A stretch of 15,361 bases of DNA from an uncultured bacterium (GCA_900549855.1 URPS01000049.1:1-15361); one strand, 5' to 3'. Counted from the first letter of the stretch, positions 1 through 6,761 are shown. Numbers and translations are program-made. The notes: a model not told the origin generated them from the sequence alone.

Positions 1-81
1 TATTATTTCTTTATTTCATTTTATTATAATCTTAACATTACTGACTATATGTAAAGATTTTGTAATGACTTGACATGTTCT

Positions 82-90
82 TGGTATAAT
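82..90 (+). promoter_or_regulatory. Extended -10 promoter of the symporter gene
   Basis: The sequence TGGTATAAT fits the extended -10 consensus TGnTATAAT. It lies 58 nt before the ATG at 149. No good -35 sits 16-18 nt upstream, which is tolerated by extended -10 promoters. A TTGACA at 70-75 is only 9 nt away and cannot pair with this -10. The ribosome site is AAAGGA, about 8 nt before the ATG. Confidence 0.6.
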
Positions 91-148
91 TATTGAATGC
101 GAGAGATTATTCATTAGTCGAAATTATTAAGATTAAAGGAAAAGATTT

Positions 149-1651
149 ATGAAGAAATTTTTTATGATGTTATTTACGATGCTTATGACTTTTCAGTCAG
201 CGCAAGCTATGAGTGTTGATGCCTTCATGGATAAACATGTTGCGCCTGTATCGGATGCAGTTGCGAAGTTAATCTTCTTTCCGATTAATATTTGCGGTTG
301 CGATGTTCCATTAATTATTTTTTGGATACTTATTGCCGGATTTTTCTTTACATTTTATTTCAAAGGAATTTCCGTTTGGGGTTTCAAACACGCAATTGAT
401 GTAATTGCAAAACCCGCTGAAAAACACCAAGATGGATTTGGTGAAGTTTCATCATTCCAAGCATTAGCAACAGCACTATCCGGCACAATCGGTATTGGTA
501 GTATTGCCGGTGTCGCAATTTCTATTTCAATCGGCGGCCCTGGAGCAGCATTCTGGATATTTGCAGGTGCACTTTTAGGTATGTCAATAAAATTTGTTGA
601 AGCAACTCTCGCAGTAAAATACAGAAGATTTAACCTTGACGGTTCAGTATCCGGTGGGCCAATGCACTATATAGCTCACGGCTTAACAAGAAAAAAACTT
701 CGTTGGTTAGGTCAACCTTTATCAGTATTATATGCAATACTTTGTATTGGTGGCGGTATAACCGGCGGTAACATGATTCAGATTAACCAAACTGCTCACC
801 AGTTGGTATTTATAACAGGTAAAAATCAAAGCTTCTTGTATGACCACACTTGGCTTGTTGGTTTGGTAGTAGCAATACTTATTGGTATGGTTATTGTTGG
901 CGGCATCAAGAGTATAGCAAAAGTTACAACAATTCTTACTCCTACAATGTGTATTTTGTACATTGTATCAGGTTTGATTGTTATTTTTGCAAACTTTATG
1001 AATATTCCTCACGCAATTATGTTAATCTTAAGAGAAGCATTCCACCCAACAGCAGTAGCTGGTGGTATATTTGGTACAATCATTATCGGTTTAAGACGTT
1101 CTGTTCAATCTAATGAAGCAGGAACTGGTGCTGCTGCAATTGTTTATGCAACGGCTCAAACAAAAGAACCAATTTCTCAAGGTTTTGTAGCTTTGATTGA
1201 AACATTCTTAACCGGAGTTCTTTGCTTGTTCACATCATTTGCAATTGTATTTTCAGGAGCTTGTACACACGCAGCTAAGGAAATTTCAGGTATTGAATTG
1301 GCATCAAATGCTTTCCAATCTGTGATTCCATTCTTCCCTGTAATTCTTTCAATAATTGCAGTGATGTTTGCATTATCAACATTAATCTCTTGGGCTTATT
1401 ACGGACAAAAAGCTTGGACATTCTTGTTGGGTGAAGGTAAGAAAAGAGTTCTTACATTCAACATAATTTATTGCTTATTTATTATTATCGGTTCAGCAAT
1501 GAATGTTAAATCAGTTATTGATATTACAGATGCCATGATGATTGCATTATGTGTTCCAAACATTATTGTTCTTTATATCTTAGCACCGGAAATCAAGAGA
1601 GATTTGAAAACATATTTGGAAAAACATAACATGAATTTCATGAGATTTTAG
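149..1651 (+). CDS. Sodium:alanine/glycine symporter (AGCS family, AlsT/AgcS-like)
   Basis: A 500-aa polytopic membrane protein of usual family length. Members import alanine or glycine together with Na+ across the cytoplasmic membrane. Residues 127-144 (SIGGPGAAFWIFAGALLG) match the family signature around GGPGAxFW. SGGPMHYI (168-175) and QSNEAGTGAA (320-329) are also family motifs. About 10 or 11 hydrophobic segments follow an N-terminal stretch (1-20) that ends in AQA and could act as a signal sequence. Two normally invariant motifs differ: the usual GTGNIAGV reads GIGSIAGV (115-122), and the usual RGxFSNEAG reads RRSVQSNEAG (316-325). This suggests a divergent subgroup whose substrate I cannot fix. 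The gene is monocistronic, with its own promoter and a strong terminator 25 nt after the stop. Confidence 0.9.
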   Translation: MKKFFMMLFTMLMTFQSAQAMSVDAFMDKHVAPVSDAVAKLIFFPINICGCDVPLIIFWILIAGFFFTFYFKGISVWGFKHAIDVIAKPAEKHQDGFGEVSSFQALATALSGTIGIGSIAGVAISISIGGPGAAFWIFAGALLGMSIKFVEATLAVKYRRFNLDGSVSGGPMHYIAHGLTRKKLRWLGQPLSVLYAILCIGGGITGGNMIQINQTAHQLVFITGKNQSFLYDHTWLVGLVVAILIGMVIVGGIKSIAKVTTILTPTMCILYIVSGLIVIFANFMNIPHAIMLILREAFHPTAVAGGIFGTIIIGLRRSVQSNEAGTGAAAIVYATAQTKEPISQGFVALIETFLTGVLCLFTSFAIVFSGACTHAAKEISGIELASNAFQSVIPFFPVILSIIAVMFALSTLISWAYYGQKAWTFLLGEGKKRVLTFNIIYCLFIIIGSAMNVKSVIDITDAMMIALCVPNIIVLYILAPEIKRDLKTYLEKHNMNFMRF

Positions 1652-1673
1652 AAATATTTAACACATTTTATAC

Positions 1674-1704
1674 AAAGGGGCAGCGCATGCGCTGCCCCTT
1701 TTTT
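1674..1704 (+). terminator. Rho-independent terminator after the symporter gene
   Basis: A perfect 22-nt palindrome (GGGGCAGCGCA/TGCGCTGCCCC) at 1677-1698 is flanked by AAA on the left and TTTTTT on the right. It stands 25 nt after the stop codon. It is far more GC-rich than its surroundings, as expected for an intrinsic terminator. Confidence 0.92.
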
Positions 1705-1751
1705 AAGCTTATTGCAAAGAAACACACCTGTGGCACGACTGTCTATTTACA

Positions 1752-1760
1752 TGCTAAACT
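1752..1760 (+). promoter_or_regulatory. Possible extended -10 for the umuC cassette
   Basis: TGCTAAACT fits TGnTAnnnT. A weak -35 (TGGCAC, 1731-1736) lies 18 nt before TAAACT. Initiation about 7 nt downstream would fall at or next to the ATG at 1767 and give an essentially leaderless mRNA. That agrees with the lack of a Shine-Dalgarno site. This is an inference from position. I saw no convincing LexA operator. Confidence 0.4.
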
Positions 1761-1766
1761 GTTGTT

Positions 1767-1991
1767 ATGTTAGATATAAATTCAGGCGAAGAAATAAGAA
1801 CTTTATATAAACTGGTTGAAATAAAAGGTGGTAAAAAAACTGTAAAGTTTAGAACCACAGATATTGAACGTGCACTCAAATTTCATAAATGGTATGTTAA
1901 TCGATATAAACAAGGGCTTTTGATGGAAATAATTCCGGAAAAAAAGAATTATGACTGGAAGGGGAAAAAAGTAACTTATACTTTTGAATAA
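1767..1991 (+). CDS. Small unknown protein encoded directly before umuC
   Basis: A 74-aa protein rich in Lys and aromatics, with no signal peptide or membrane segment. I do not recognise a family. It is not UmuD: it is about half the length and lacks the LexA-type Ser/Lys autocleavage region. An in-frame TAA at 1755-1757 prevents any longer N-terminus, so ATG 1767 is the first possible start. No purine-rich ribosome site precedes it. The stop is separated from the umuC start by 2 nt, so the two are almost certainly co-transcribed and translationally coupled. An accessory role for the polymerase or an SOS-regulated function is plausible from position alone. That it is a real gene is supported by the coupling and by good codon structure; its function is unknown. 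Confidence 0.7.
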   Translation: MLDINSGEEIRTLYKLVEIKGGKKTVKFRTTDIERALKFHKWYVNRYKQGLLMEIIPEKKNYDWKGKKVTYTFE

Positions 1992-1993
1992 CT

Positions 1994-3217
1994 ATGACAA
2001 ATCAAAAATACATAGCTTTAATAGACTGCGACAGCTTTTTCGTATCGTGCGAAAGGAAACTCAATCCGGAATTGAAAGGATTGCCGGTATCTGTTGTTTC
2101 AGGCGAAAGAGGATGTGTAATTTCACGTTCTAGAGAAGCAAAGGCGCTTGGTGTTCCGATGGGAATTCCACTCTTTCAGGCTGTAGAAAAATATCCGGAA
2201 TGCATTTATATTAGCGCAAACCATTATGCTTACACAAAAATTTCTAAGATGGTGATGGATATTTTAAAAGCTTCCAGTCCAAATGTAGAAGTTTATTCAA
2301 TTGATGAAGCTTTTGTTGATTTTACCGGACTTAGCAAATTATACAAAAAGAATTATTATAAATTGGCATATGATTTGCAACAAAAAATTCTTAATGAAGT
2401 TGATATTCCGGTATCAATTGGAGTAAGCCGAACAAAAACTTTGGCAAAATTAGCTTCTGATAAAGCAAAAAACACATCAACACATATTGCATTGGTCGGC
2501 AAAAATGGAATTCAATCAATGCTTAAACATACAGATATTCAAGAAGTTTGGGGTATAGGACGTAAACTTGGAGTGAAATTGCGTGGATATGGAATCCGTA
2601 GCGGGCTTGATTATATTCAAAAAGACGACAATTGGATAAAAACACGCTTTGGGAAAAACGGATTAACCGTAAAGGCTGAATTGATGGGAATTATTGTGTC
2701 ACCGATTAGCAATGAAATCGAATTGCCAAAATCCATAAGCGATACAAAATCTTTTTTGGAATTTTCATCTGACATCCAATTTTTGAAAAATGAACTCGCT
2801 ATACATATACATGAAACTTGTTCAAGATTGAGAAAAATTGACTGTAAATGTGCCACCATAGGAGTTTTGCTTAAAACAAAAGATTTTAGAACCTTGTATT
2901 CTAAAGTACAGTTGCAAATTCCTGTGAACTTTGAATTTGAGGTTGCAAAAATCGCTTATCCAATATTAGAAGAAATGTTCAAATCCGGCGAACTTTACAG
3001 AAGCGTAGGAATTGTGCTAGAAGACTTTACGCAGACATCAAAAGAACAATTACTGCTTTTTGATACGGACGAAAAACGTGAACAAAAAGAAAAACTTGGT
3101 AAAAGCTTGGATAAATTGGAACAAAAATTTGGACGCAATATTGTTCGTACCGGTTTTACCAACAAAAATGTTCCATTCAAACAAGGTTTCTTGACTAGTC
3201 CTAAAGATGCAGACTAA
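1994..3217 (+). CDS. umuC: Y-family DNA polymerase, UmuC-type (DNA polymerase V catalytic subunit)
   Basis: A 407-aa translesion polymerase, slightly shorter than E. coli UmuC (422 aa). The catalytic carboxylates are visible: Asp11 in ALIDCDSFF, and Asp104/Glu105 in YSIDEAF. SIGVSRTKTLAKLASDKAK (141-159) is the conserved palm/thumb motif. A helix-hairpin-helix region (about 183-205, VWGIGRKLGVKLRGYGI) and a little-finger region follow. The end (about 352-390, with LLLFDTD and the QKFGRNIVRTGF region) matches the C-terminal DUF4113 type found in UmuC. Such enzymes copy damaged DNA and normally need cleaved UmuD as partner. No umuD is adjacent; a 74-aa unknown occupies its place. The ATG has no close ribosome site and is likely reached by coupling. 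The gene converges on the EF-hand gene with only 15 nt between stop codons and no visible terminator. Confidence 0.93.
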   Translation: MTNQKYIALIDCDSFFVSCERKLNPELKGLPVSVVSGERGCVISRSREAKALGVPMGIPLFQAVEKYPECIYISANHYAYTKISKMVMDILKASSPNVEVYSIDEAFVDFTGLSKLYKKNYYKLAYDLQQKILNEVDIPVSIGVSRTKTLAKLASDKAKNTSTHIALVGKNGIQSMLKHTDIQEVWGIGRKLGVKLRGYGIRSGLDYIQKDDNWIKTRFGKNGLTVKAELMGIIVSPISNEIELPKSISDTKSFLEFSSDIQFLKNELAIHIHETCSRLRKIDCKCATIGVLLKTKDFRTLYSKVQLQIPVNFEFEVAKIAYPILEEMFKSGELYRSVGIVLEDFTQTSKEQLLLFDTDEKREQKEKLGKSLDKLEQKFGRNIVRTGFTNKNVPFKQGFLTSPKDAD

Positions 3218-3232
3218 AACAAGGACAAAAAT

Positions 3233-3817
3233 TTAGCCCATACCCTCTATTTGACTTTCGTATTCAGAATCTTGCTTGGTGTAAGCCTCGATTGCTTTTC
3301 TAGTTCCGGAATTGCTTGTACTTTCTTCGCTTGCTTCCGCATCACCTTCAGTTTTATTCTTTGGTGATTTAGAATGTTCTTGACAGTATTCAATATATTC
3401 CTTGTAAGTTATTTTGTCGTCATTGTTGGTATCCATAACTTCATCATATTTACTGTCACCACGTTTTGCGTAAACAGCTTCAGCATTAGAAGCAGAGTTA
3501 TTAGTTTTTCCTTCTTTTTTTACGTTGTCGGAAGCTTTTTTCTGAGCCTGTCTTAGACGGTAAGATGTTGCCATTTCAGCCATTTTTATTCTTTCTTTAA
3601 CGGAAATACCTTTTTCATCACAATAACTTTTAAATTCGTCGAAAGATATGATGCCATCTTCATCAGCATCCATTTCCTTTATGTACATAGGTTCGCCCTT
3701 CTTGGCATAATAAGCAGAATTATTATTTTGAGTATTCATTTTTATACCCGCATTTTGAGTCTTTAAAAAACTAGATTGCATGCCAATATTCATACTGCTT
3801 GAGATATTATTTTGCAT
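3233..3817 (-). CDS. Two-EF-hand calcium-binding-type protein with a repeated module
   Basis: A hydrophilic 194-aa protein. Two 12-residue EF-hand loops are visible: residues 50-61 (DADEDGIISFDE) and 129-140 (DTNNDDKITYKE). Each has acidic or Asn residues at positions 1, 3 and 5 and Glu at 12. The second has Asp rather than Gly at position 6. Each loop lies in a duplicated module starting YAK(K/R)G(E/D)xxY and ending in YC; a truncated third copy (AYTKQDSEYESQ) ends the protein. The N-terminus is Ser/Asn/Met-rich and not a classical signal peptide. I chose ATG 3817 over the TTG at 3835 because AAAGGA lies about 10 nt before the ATG, inside the longer reading. The gene has its own promoter. 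Its role could be calcium buffering or sensing; the partner is unknown. Confidence 0.85.
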   Translation of the reverse strand: MQNNISSSMNIGMQSSFLKTQNAGIKMNTQNNNSAYYAKKGEPMYIKEMDADEDGIISFDEFKSYCDEKGISVKERIKMAEMATSYRLRQAQKKASDNVKKEGKTNNSASNAEAVYAKRGDSKYDEVMDTNNDDKITYKEYIEYCQEHSKSPKNKTEGDAEASEESTSNSGTRKAIEAYTKQDSEYESQIEGMG

Positions 3818-3863
3818 AATAAAGAGTCCTTTCAATCAAAAAACAACACATCCTGATATAAAC

Positions 3864-3891
3864 ATTATATCGCATTTTTGAATAACCGCAA
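3864..3891 (-). promoter_or_regulatory. Sigma-70-type promoter of the EF-hand gene, with overlapping palindrome
   Basis: On the minus strand a -35 TTGCGG (3886-3891) and a perfect -10 TATAAT (3864-3869) are 16 nt apart. The inverted repeat GATATAA-ACA-TTATATC (3855-3871) overlaps the -10 and the start region and could be an operator. The 5' leader would be about 40 nt and contains AAAGGA. Confidence 0.65.
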
Positions 3892-3965
3892 TACTAAAGA
3901 ACAAACAATTAGAAGTTTTGACAGGTTCAATTCCCTAACTTAAATATATTAAACACTACAACGCC

Positions 3966-4000
3966 AAAATAAAAAGAGCCTGTATGGCTCTTTTTATTTT
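3966..4000 (-). terminator. Terminator of the tRNA-Glu transcript (symmetric, could act both ways)
   Basis: A 15-bp perfect inverted repeat (arms 3966-3980 and 3986-4000, loop 3981-3985) with GAGCC/GGCTC at its apex and A/T-rich ends. On the minus strand it begins at the last base of the tRNA CCA end, so the tRNA and terminator abut. The T-rich arm serves either direction. Confidence 0.88.
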
Positions 4001-4074
4001 GGCGGCGGTAAGGGGAATTGAACCCCTGTTTGGAGAATGAGAATCTCCCGTCCTAACCACTAGACGATACCGCT
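4000..4074 (-). tRNA. tRNA-Glu (anticodon CTC)
   Basis: The minus strand folds into a 75-nt cloverleaf including an encoded CCA. The D-arm is GTCTAGTGGTTAGGAC. The anticodon stem is GGAGA/TCTCC with loop TTCTCAT, placing CTC at positions 34-36. The T-arm is AGGGG-TTCAATT-CCCCT. Discriminator G73 and the D-arm fit bacterial tRNA-Glu. Acceptor positions 2-7 pair (GCGGTA/TACCGC), but position 1 is A opposite C72, an A-C mismatch where a G would be expected. The gene begins 7 nt after the stop of the phosphatase-like gene on the same strand and is closed by a terminator, so it may be the last cistron of that transcript. An internal promoter is also possible. Confidence 0.9.
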
Positions 4075-4081
4075 TCAAAAC

Positions 4082-4681
4082 CTACACCGGCATGTAATCA
4101 GAATATATTACACTTGACCAATTATCTTCAAAATAACTTATTTGAGTTAGCGTTCCGGTTTTTATCAAATTCTTGAATTGACTTACCGGACTCAATTCCA
4201 ATGTTTTTGCAATAGCAGACTGAATAACATCTTGAGTAGTAACAACAATAATTCTGTTACCTTTATTTTCTTCTACCAATTCATCAATTTTGTCAGACAC
4301 TCTTTTGTTGAAATTCTCAAGAGCCTCACCGCCATTAGGCTTTTGGATGATAGCTTCCGGACCGTATTCGTCAAAAACATCTGAATAAGCTCGCCCACTC
4401 CATTCACCATGGTTTCTTGCAGGTAAATCTATTGAAGTAATATCTTTTTTAAACAATTTGGCAATTATTTGCGCAGACTGAGTGCAACGTGCTGATGAGC
4501 TTGCGTATATTTTATCGTAAGCAACAGCTCTACATTTTAGGTACTCACAAACCTTTGCAATTTCTTCTTCGCCAAATTCGTTAATTTTAGGATATTTGTC
4601 CGTATCACAAATTATACCATCCATTGTATGAACAGTTGCACCATGTGATATAAAAGTAATTTTGCATTTACGTTTGAACAT
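4082..4681 (-). CDS. Histidine-phosphatase-superfamily protein, probably catalytically dead
   Basis: A 199-aa protein with the overall layout of phosphoglycerate-mutase-like phosphatases (branch 1). The N-terminal strand and loop (FISHGATVH, 10-18), the YASSSARCTQSAQI segment (59-72) and GEWSG (92-96) are all recognisable. Of the catalytic set, His13 and Arg65 remain. The RHG Arg is Ser12. The acidic residue expected four positions before the GxWxG glycine is Ala88. The second catalytic His, normally in a VxSHGG context, is Thr149 in VVTTQDVI. With three of five key residues replaced it is unlikely to work as a phosphohistidine phosphatase and may be a binding or regulatory pseudoenzyme. The reading frame is intact. 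The ATG follows AGAAGGA by about 9 nt. tRNA-Glu follows 7 nt after the stop. Confidence 0.8.
   Translation of the reverse strand: MFKRKCKITFISHGATVHTMDGIICDTDKYPKINEFGEEEIAKVCEYLKCRAVAYDKIYASSSARCTQSAQIIAKLFKKDITSIDLPARNHGEWSGRAYSDVFDEYGPEAIIQKPNGGEALENFNKRVSDKIDELVEENKGNRIIVVTTQDVIQSAIAKTLELSPVSQFKNLIKTGTLTQISYFEDNWSSVIYSDYMPV
4102..4131 (-). promoter_or_regulatory. Possible internal promoter for tRNA-Glu
   Basis: On the minus strand TTGAAG (4126-4131) and TATATT (4102-4107) are 18 nt apart, inside the 3' end of the phosphatase-like gene. This would give a short pre-tRNA leader of roughly 20 nt. It is weakly supported in such AT-rich DNA. Confidence 0.35.
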
Positions 4682-4704
4682 TGATAATATCCTTCTACGT
4701 TATT

Positions 4705-4713
4705 ATTATAACA
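4705..4713 (-). promoter_or_regulatory. Extended -10 promoter of the phosphatase-like gene
   Basis: Minus-strand TGTTATAAT matches the extended -10 consensus exactly. It lies 24 nt before the ATG at 4681 and within the 56-nt gap after the 640-aa gene. The gene can therefore be transcribed independently, though read-through from upstream is also possible. Confidence 0.6.
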
Positions 4714-4737
4714 TAAGATAGGCAAAATGTTCCAGTG

Positions 4738-6660
4738 TTATAAACTAACTTTCACACCAACATTGAACATATTATTATTTCTTGTTGAGTTTAATTTATC
4801 TTTTGTTTGGCTATAACCAACTGTTACGGTTGTATTTGGGTTGATTTGCGCACCAATAGCGGTATTAAATCTTACTTTGTTTTCTGTTTGTTGATTGAAT
4901 CCACCTAATCTTAAATTTTGTTTTTCTACTCCAACACTTGCTTGTCCAAAGATATTCATACCGGAATTTGTACGAATTCCACCTTTGAATCCGATATTGC
5001 CACCACGTTCAACAGCAGATGGAGTTGTTACGTTGTAAATACTTGCATTACCACCAAGACTCCAGTTCTTTTCGTTATAAGTAGCGCTTGTACCGGCATT
5101 TAATTTTGTACCAAACATCACACCGCCATGTTGTTTGCCACTTGTGAATTTCAAATCGCCAACAACTCCGGCATTTAATGTGTTTTCAAAAGTATATTTT
5201 CCAACTTGATTTTTTACTTGTACTCCATCTTCAACAGTAATTCTAGCATCTCCACCAATACTTGTTCCACTACCTTTACTTTCTGTTCCGACAACCACTC
5301 CACCATATAATGAAGCTTGTGTTGCGTTTGTCACTGTAGTCTTATCATTCTTTACTAAGTCTTTTTTTATGCCAAAGCTACTTTTTATGAAATTTGAAAT
5401 ATATGTAGGAATATTGTTCTCATAAGCTCCCACAACAGGTATGTCTATCTCAGCAAGTTGTTTTTTTGTTTTTTCTATTATATCAGCTCCACAACCGGCT
5501 TCTTTCATTTGACTTTCGATTTGAGATTGAATTACGTTAATTGGCATTTCACCCTCTTTGAAGTATGAAACATCATTTAAGTTACCTTTAGTGTATGTGC
5601 TGATAACTTTTGTATCAGAATAAACCTTTGTATCGTCATTTGTTTGGATTTCTTTTTTATATGTAGCTTTTGCACCAACACTTGTTGAATTTTGAAACAA
5701 AGAAGTTTCAGAATTGTTTTTGTAACCAAAACTTACACCTAATTCTGATTTTGAATGTTCATTACTTTTGGCAATTGTTCCTTCTGCAACTGCTGAAACA
5801 TTGCCTTGACTTGAAAATTCTAGATTTGCTTTAATAGCTGTTTTACCGTCAACTTTAAAATCAAATGGAGTATTTGAATTGTAATCTCTTTTGTCCATCT
5901 CTTGACCAAATACAGATTCCTCTCTTAAAGCGAATTCTTGATATGACAATTTACTACCATCTTTAAGTACTATATAACCAGCACTTTCTAATGTTCCAGA
6001 TTTTTTATAGACTTCTCTCATCGCATCTTTAATATTATCAGCTTCAATGATATATTGCGTGCTATAGTTATTGAATACATATTTATTATCATCAACTTGG
6101 TATAACAATGTTGCGTGATTTCCTCCGCCATGCATTTTGCCACTAATCATAACGGCATTTACACCGGCATCTTGTAAAGCAGTCATTGCAAATTCATGTA
6201 TCGTAGAACAAATAAAACTATTTAAGCTATCACCATCATTTGTATTCAAAATTTTATCTAAAACTTCTTCTTGATTAGCACCAACATTGTCATAATTATG
6301 GTTTCCATCATACATACCAGAAAAATTACCAAGAAGGTGGTCAATTGTTCCTTGTACAAGTTCAGGATTATCTTTATTTTCTTTTATGTAATTTGTTAGA
6401 TATTCATAGGTTTCTTTAGGTGATTGATTATGTTCATTATAGAATTTTTTTAAATCATCAACACCAATTCCTTTATAATCATTACCGGTTGATTGGTATA
6501 TTGCACTAAAAGTATGGTCATCTACATGAACATTTACTGTAGTTTTATTATCTGAATATATTTCACCTGTTTCAGATTTGCCATTAACAATTGGATTGTC
6601 ATTTACAAATACAACATTAGTTTCAACATCAATACTCTTCTTATTCTTCTCTTCTGGCAT
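4738..6660 (-). CDS. Transglutaminase-like protein with a beta-strand-rich barrel-like C-terminus
   Basis: A 640-aa protein I cannot name. Residues about 60-240 resemble a transglutaminase/papain-like fold: Cys151 starts a helix (ICSTIHEFAMTAL), followed by a Gly-rich turn, His182 in GGGNHATLLYQV and Asn197/Asn198 in YVFNNYS. This is the Cys...His...Asn/Asp order of that fold. Residues about 265-360 and 440-640 are amphipathic beta strands with Gly/Asn/Ser turns, ending in FNVGVKVSL, much like an outer-membrane beta barrel. A helical, Lys/Glu-rich insert (about 365-435) splits them. No signal peptide is present, and an in-frame TAA 15 nt before the ATG rules out a longer start. AAAGGAT precedes the ATG. 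It has its own upstream motif and is divergent from an EF-hand gene. The domain calls rest on motif reading only. Confidence 0.75.
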   Translation of the reverse strand: MPEEKNKKSIDVETNVVFVNDNPIVNGKSETGEIYSDNKTTVNVHVDDHTFSAIYQSTGNDYKGIGVDDLKKFYNEHNQSPKETYEYLTNYIKENKDNPELVQGTIDHLLGNFSGMYDGNHNYDNVGANQEEVLDKILNTNDGDSLNSFICSTIHEFAMTALQDAGVNAVMISGKMHGGGNHATLLYQVDDNKYVFNNYSTQYIIEADNIKDAMREVYKKSGTLESAGYIVLKDGSKLSYQEFALREESVFGQEMDKRDYNSNTPFDFKVDGKTAIKANLEFSSQGNVSAVAEGTIAKSNEHSKSELGVSFGYKNNSETSLFQNSTSVGAKATYKKEIQTNDDTKVYSDTKVISTYTKGNLNDVSYFKEGEMPINVIQSQIESQMKEAGCGADIIEKTKKQLAEIDIPVVGAYENNIPTYISNFIKSSFGIKKDLVKNDKTTVTNATQASLYGGVVVGTESKGSGTSIGGDARITVEDGVQVKNQVGKYTFENTLNAGVVGDLKFTSGKQHGGVMFGTKLNAGTSATYNEKNWSLGGNASIYNVTTPSAVERGGNIGFKGGIRTNSGMNIFGQASVGVEKQNLRLGGFNQQTENKVRFNTAIGAQINPNTTVTVGYSQTKDKLNSTRNNNMFNVGVKVSL

Positions 6661-6684
6661 AGAACATCCTTTTTATATCTCTTG

Positions 6685-6717
6685 TATATATAAAGTATCT
6701 GTCTACAGATAAATTGC
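6685..6717 (-). promoter_or_regulatory. Bipartite upstream motif GCAATTT-N12-ATACTTTATATATA, copy 1
   Basis: On the minus strand GCAATTT (6711-6717) is followed 12 nt later by ATACTTTATATATA (6685-6698), ending 24 nt before the ATG at 6660. The same two blocks with the same spacing precede the 81-aa gene at 15292. No standard -35/-10 pair fits, so it may be an unusual promoter or regulator site. A perfect palindrome TATCTGT-CT-ACAGATA (6696-6711) fills the spacer of this copy only. Confidence 0.5.
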
Positions 6718-6724
6718 TTGTTTC

Positions 6725-6740
6725 GTTAAGTTTTGTTAAC
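6725..6740. promoter_or_regulatory. Small palindrome in the divergent intergenic region
   Basis: GTTAA-GTTTTG-TTAAC is a 5-bp inverted repeat centred in the region between the divergent 640-aa gene and EF-hand gene. It could be a regulator site. Chance is not excluded in AT-rich DNA. Confidence 0.25.
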
Positions 6741-6761
6741 AAATCCCATATATTTGAATGA

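Noticed and set aside
70..90. TTGACA and TATAAT before the symporter as a classical promoter
   Set aside because: They are only 9 nt apart. I kept the TATAAT as an extended -10 and dropped the TTGACA.
1705..1766. LexA operator before the umuC cassette
   Set aside because: I found no convincing match to the GAACnnnnGTTC or AGTACnnnnGTACT types, only weak 3-4 bp inverted repeats.
1767..1991. 74-aa gene as umuD
   Set aside because: Too short, and no autocleavage site or Ser/Lys protease region is visible.
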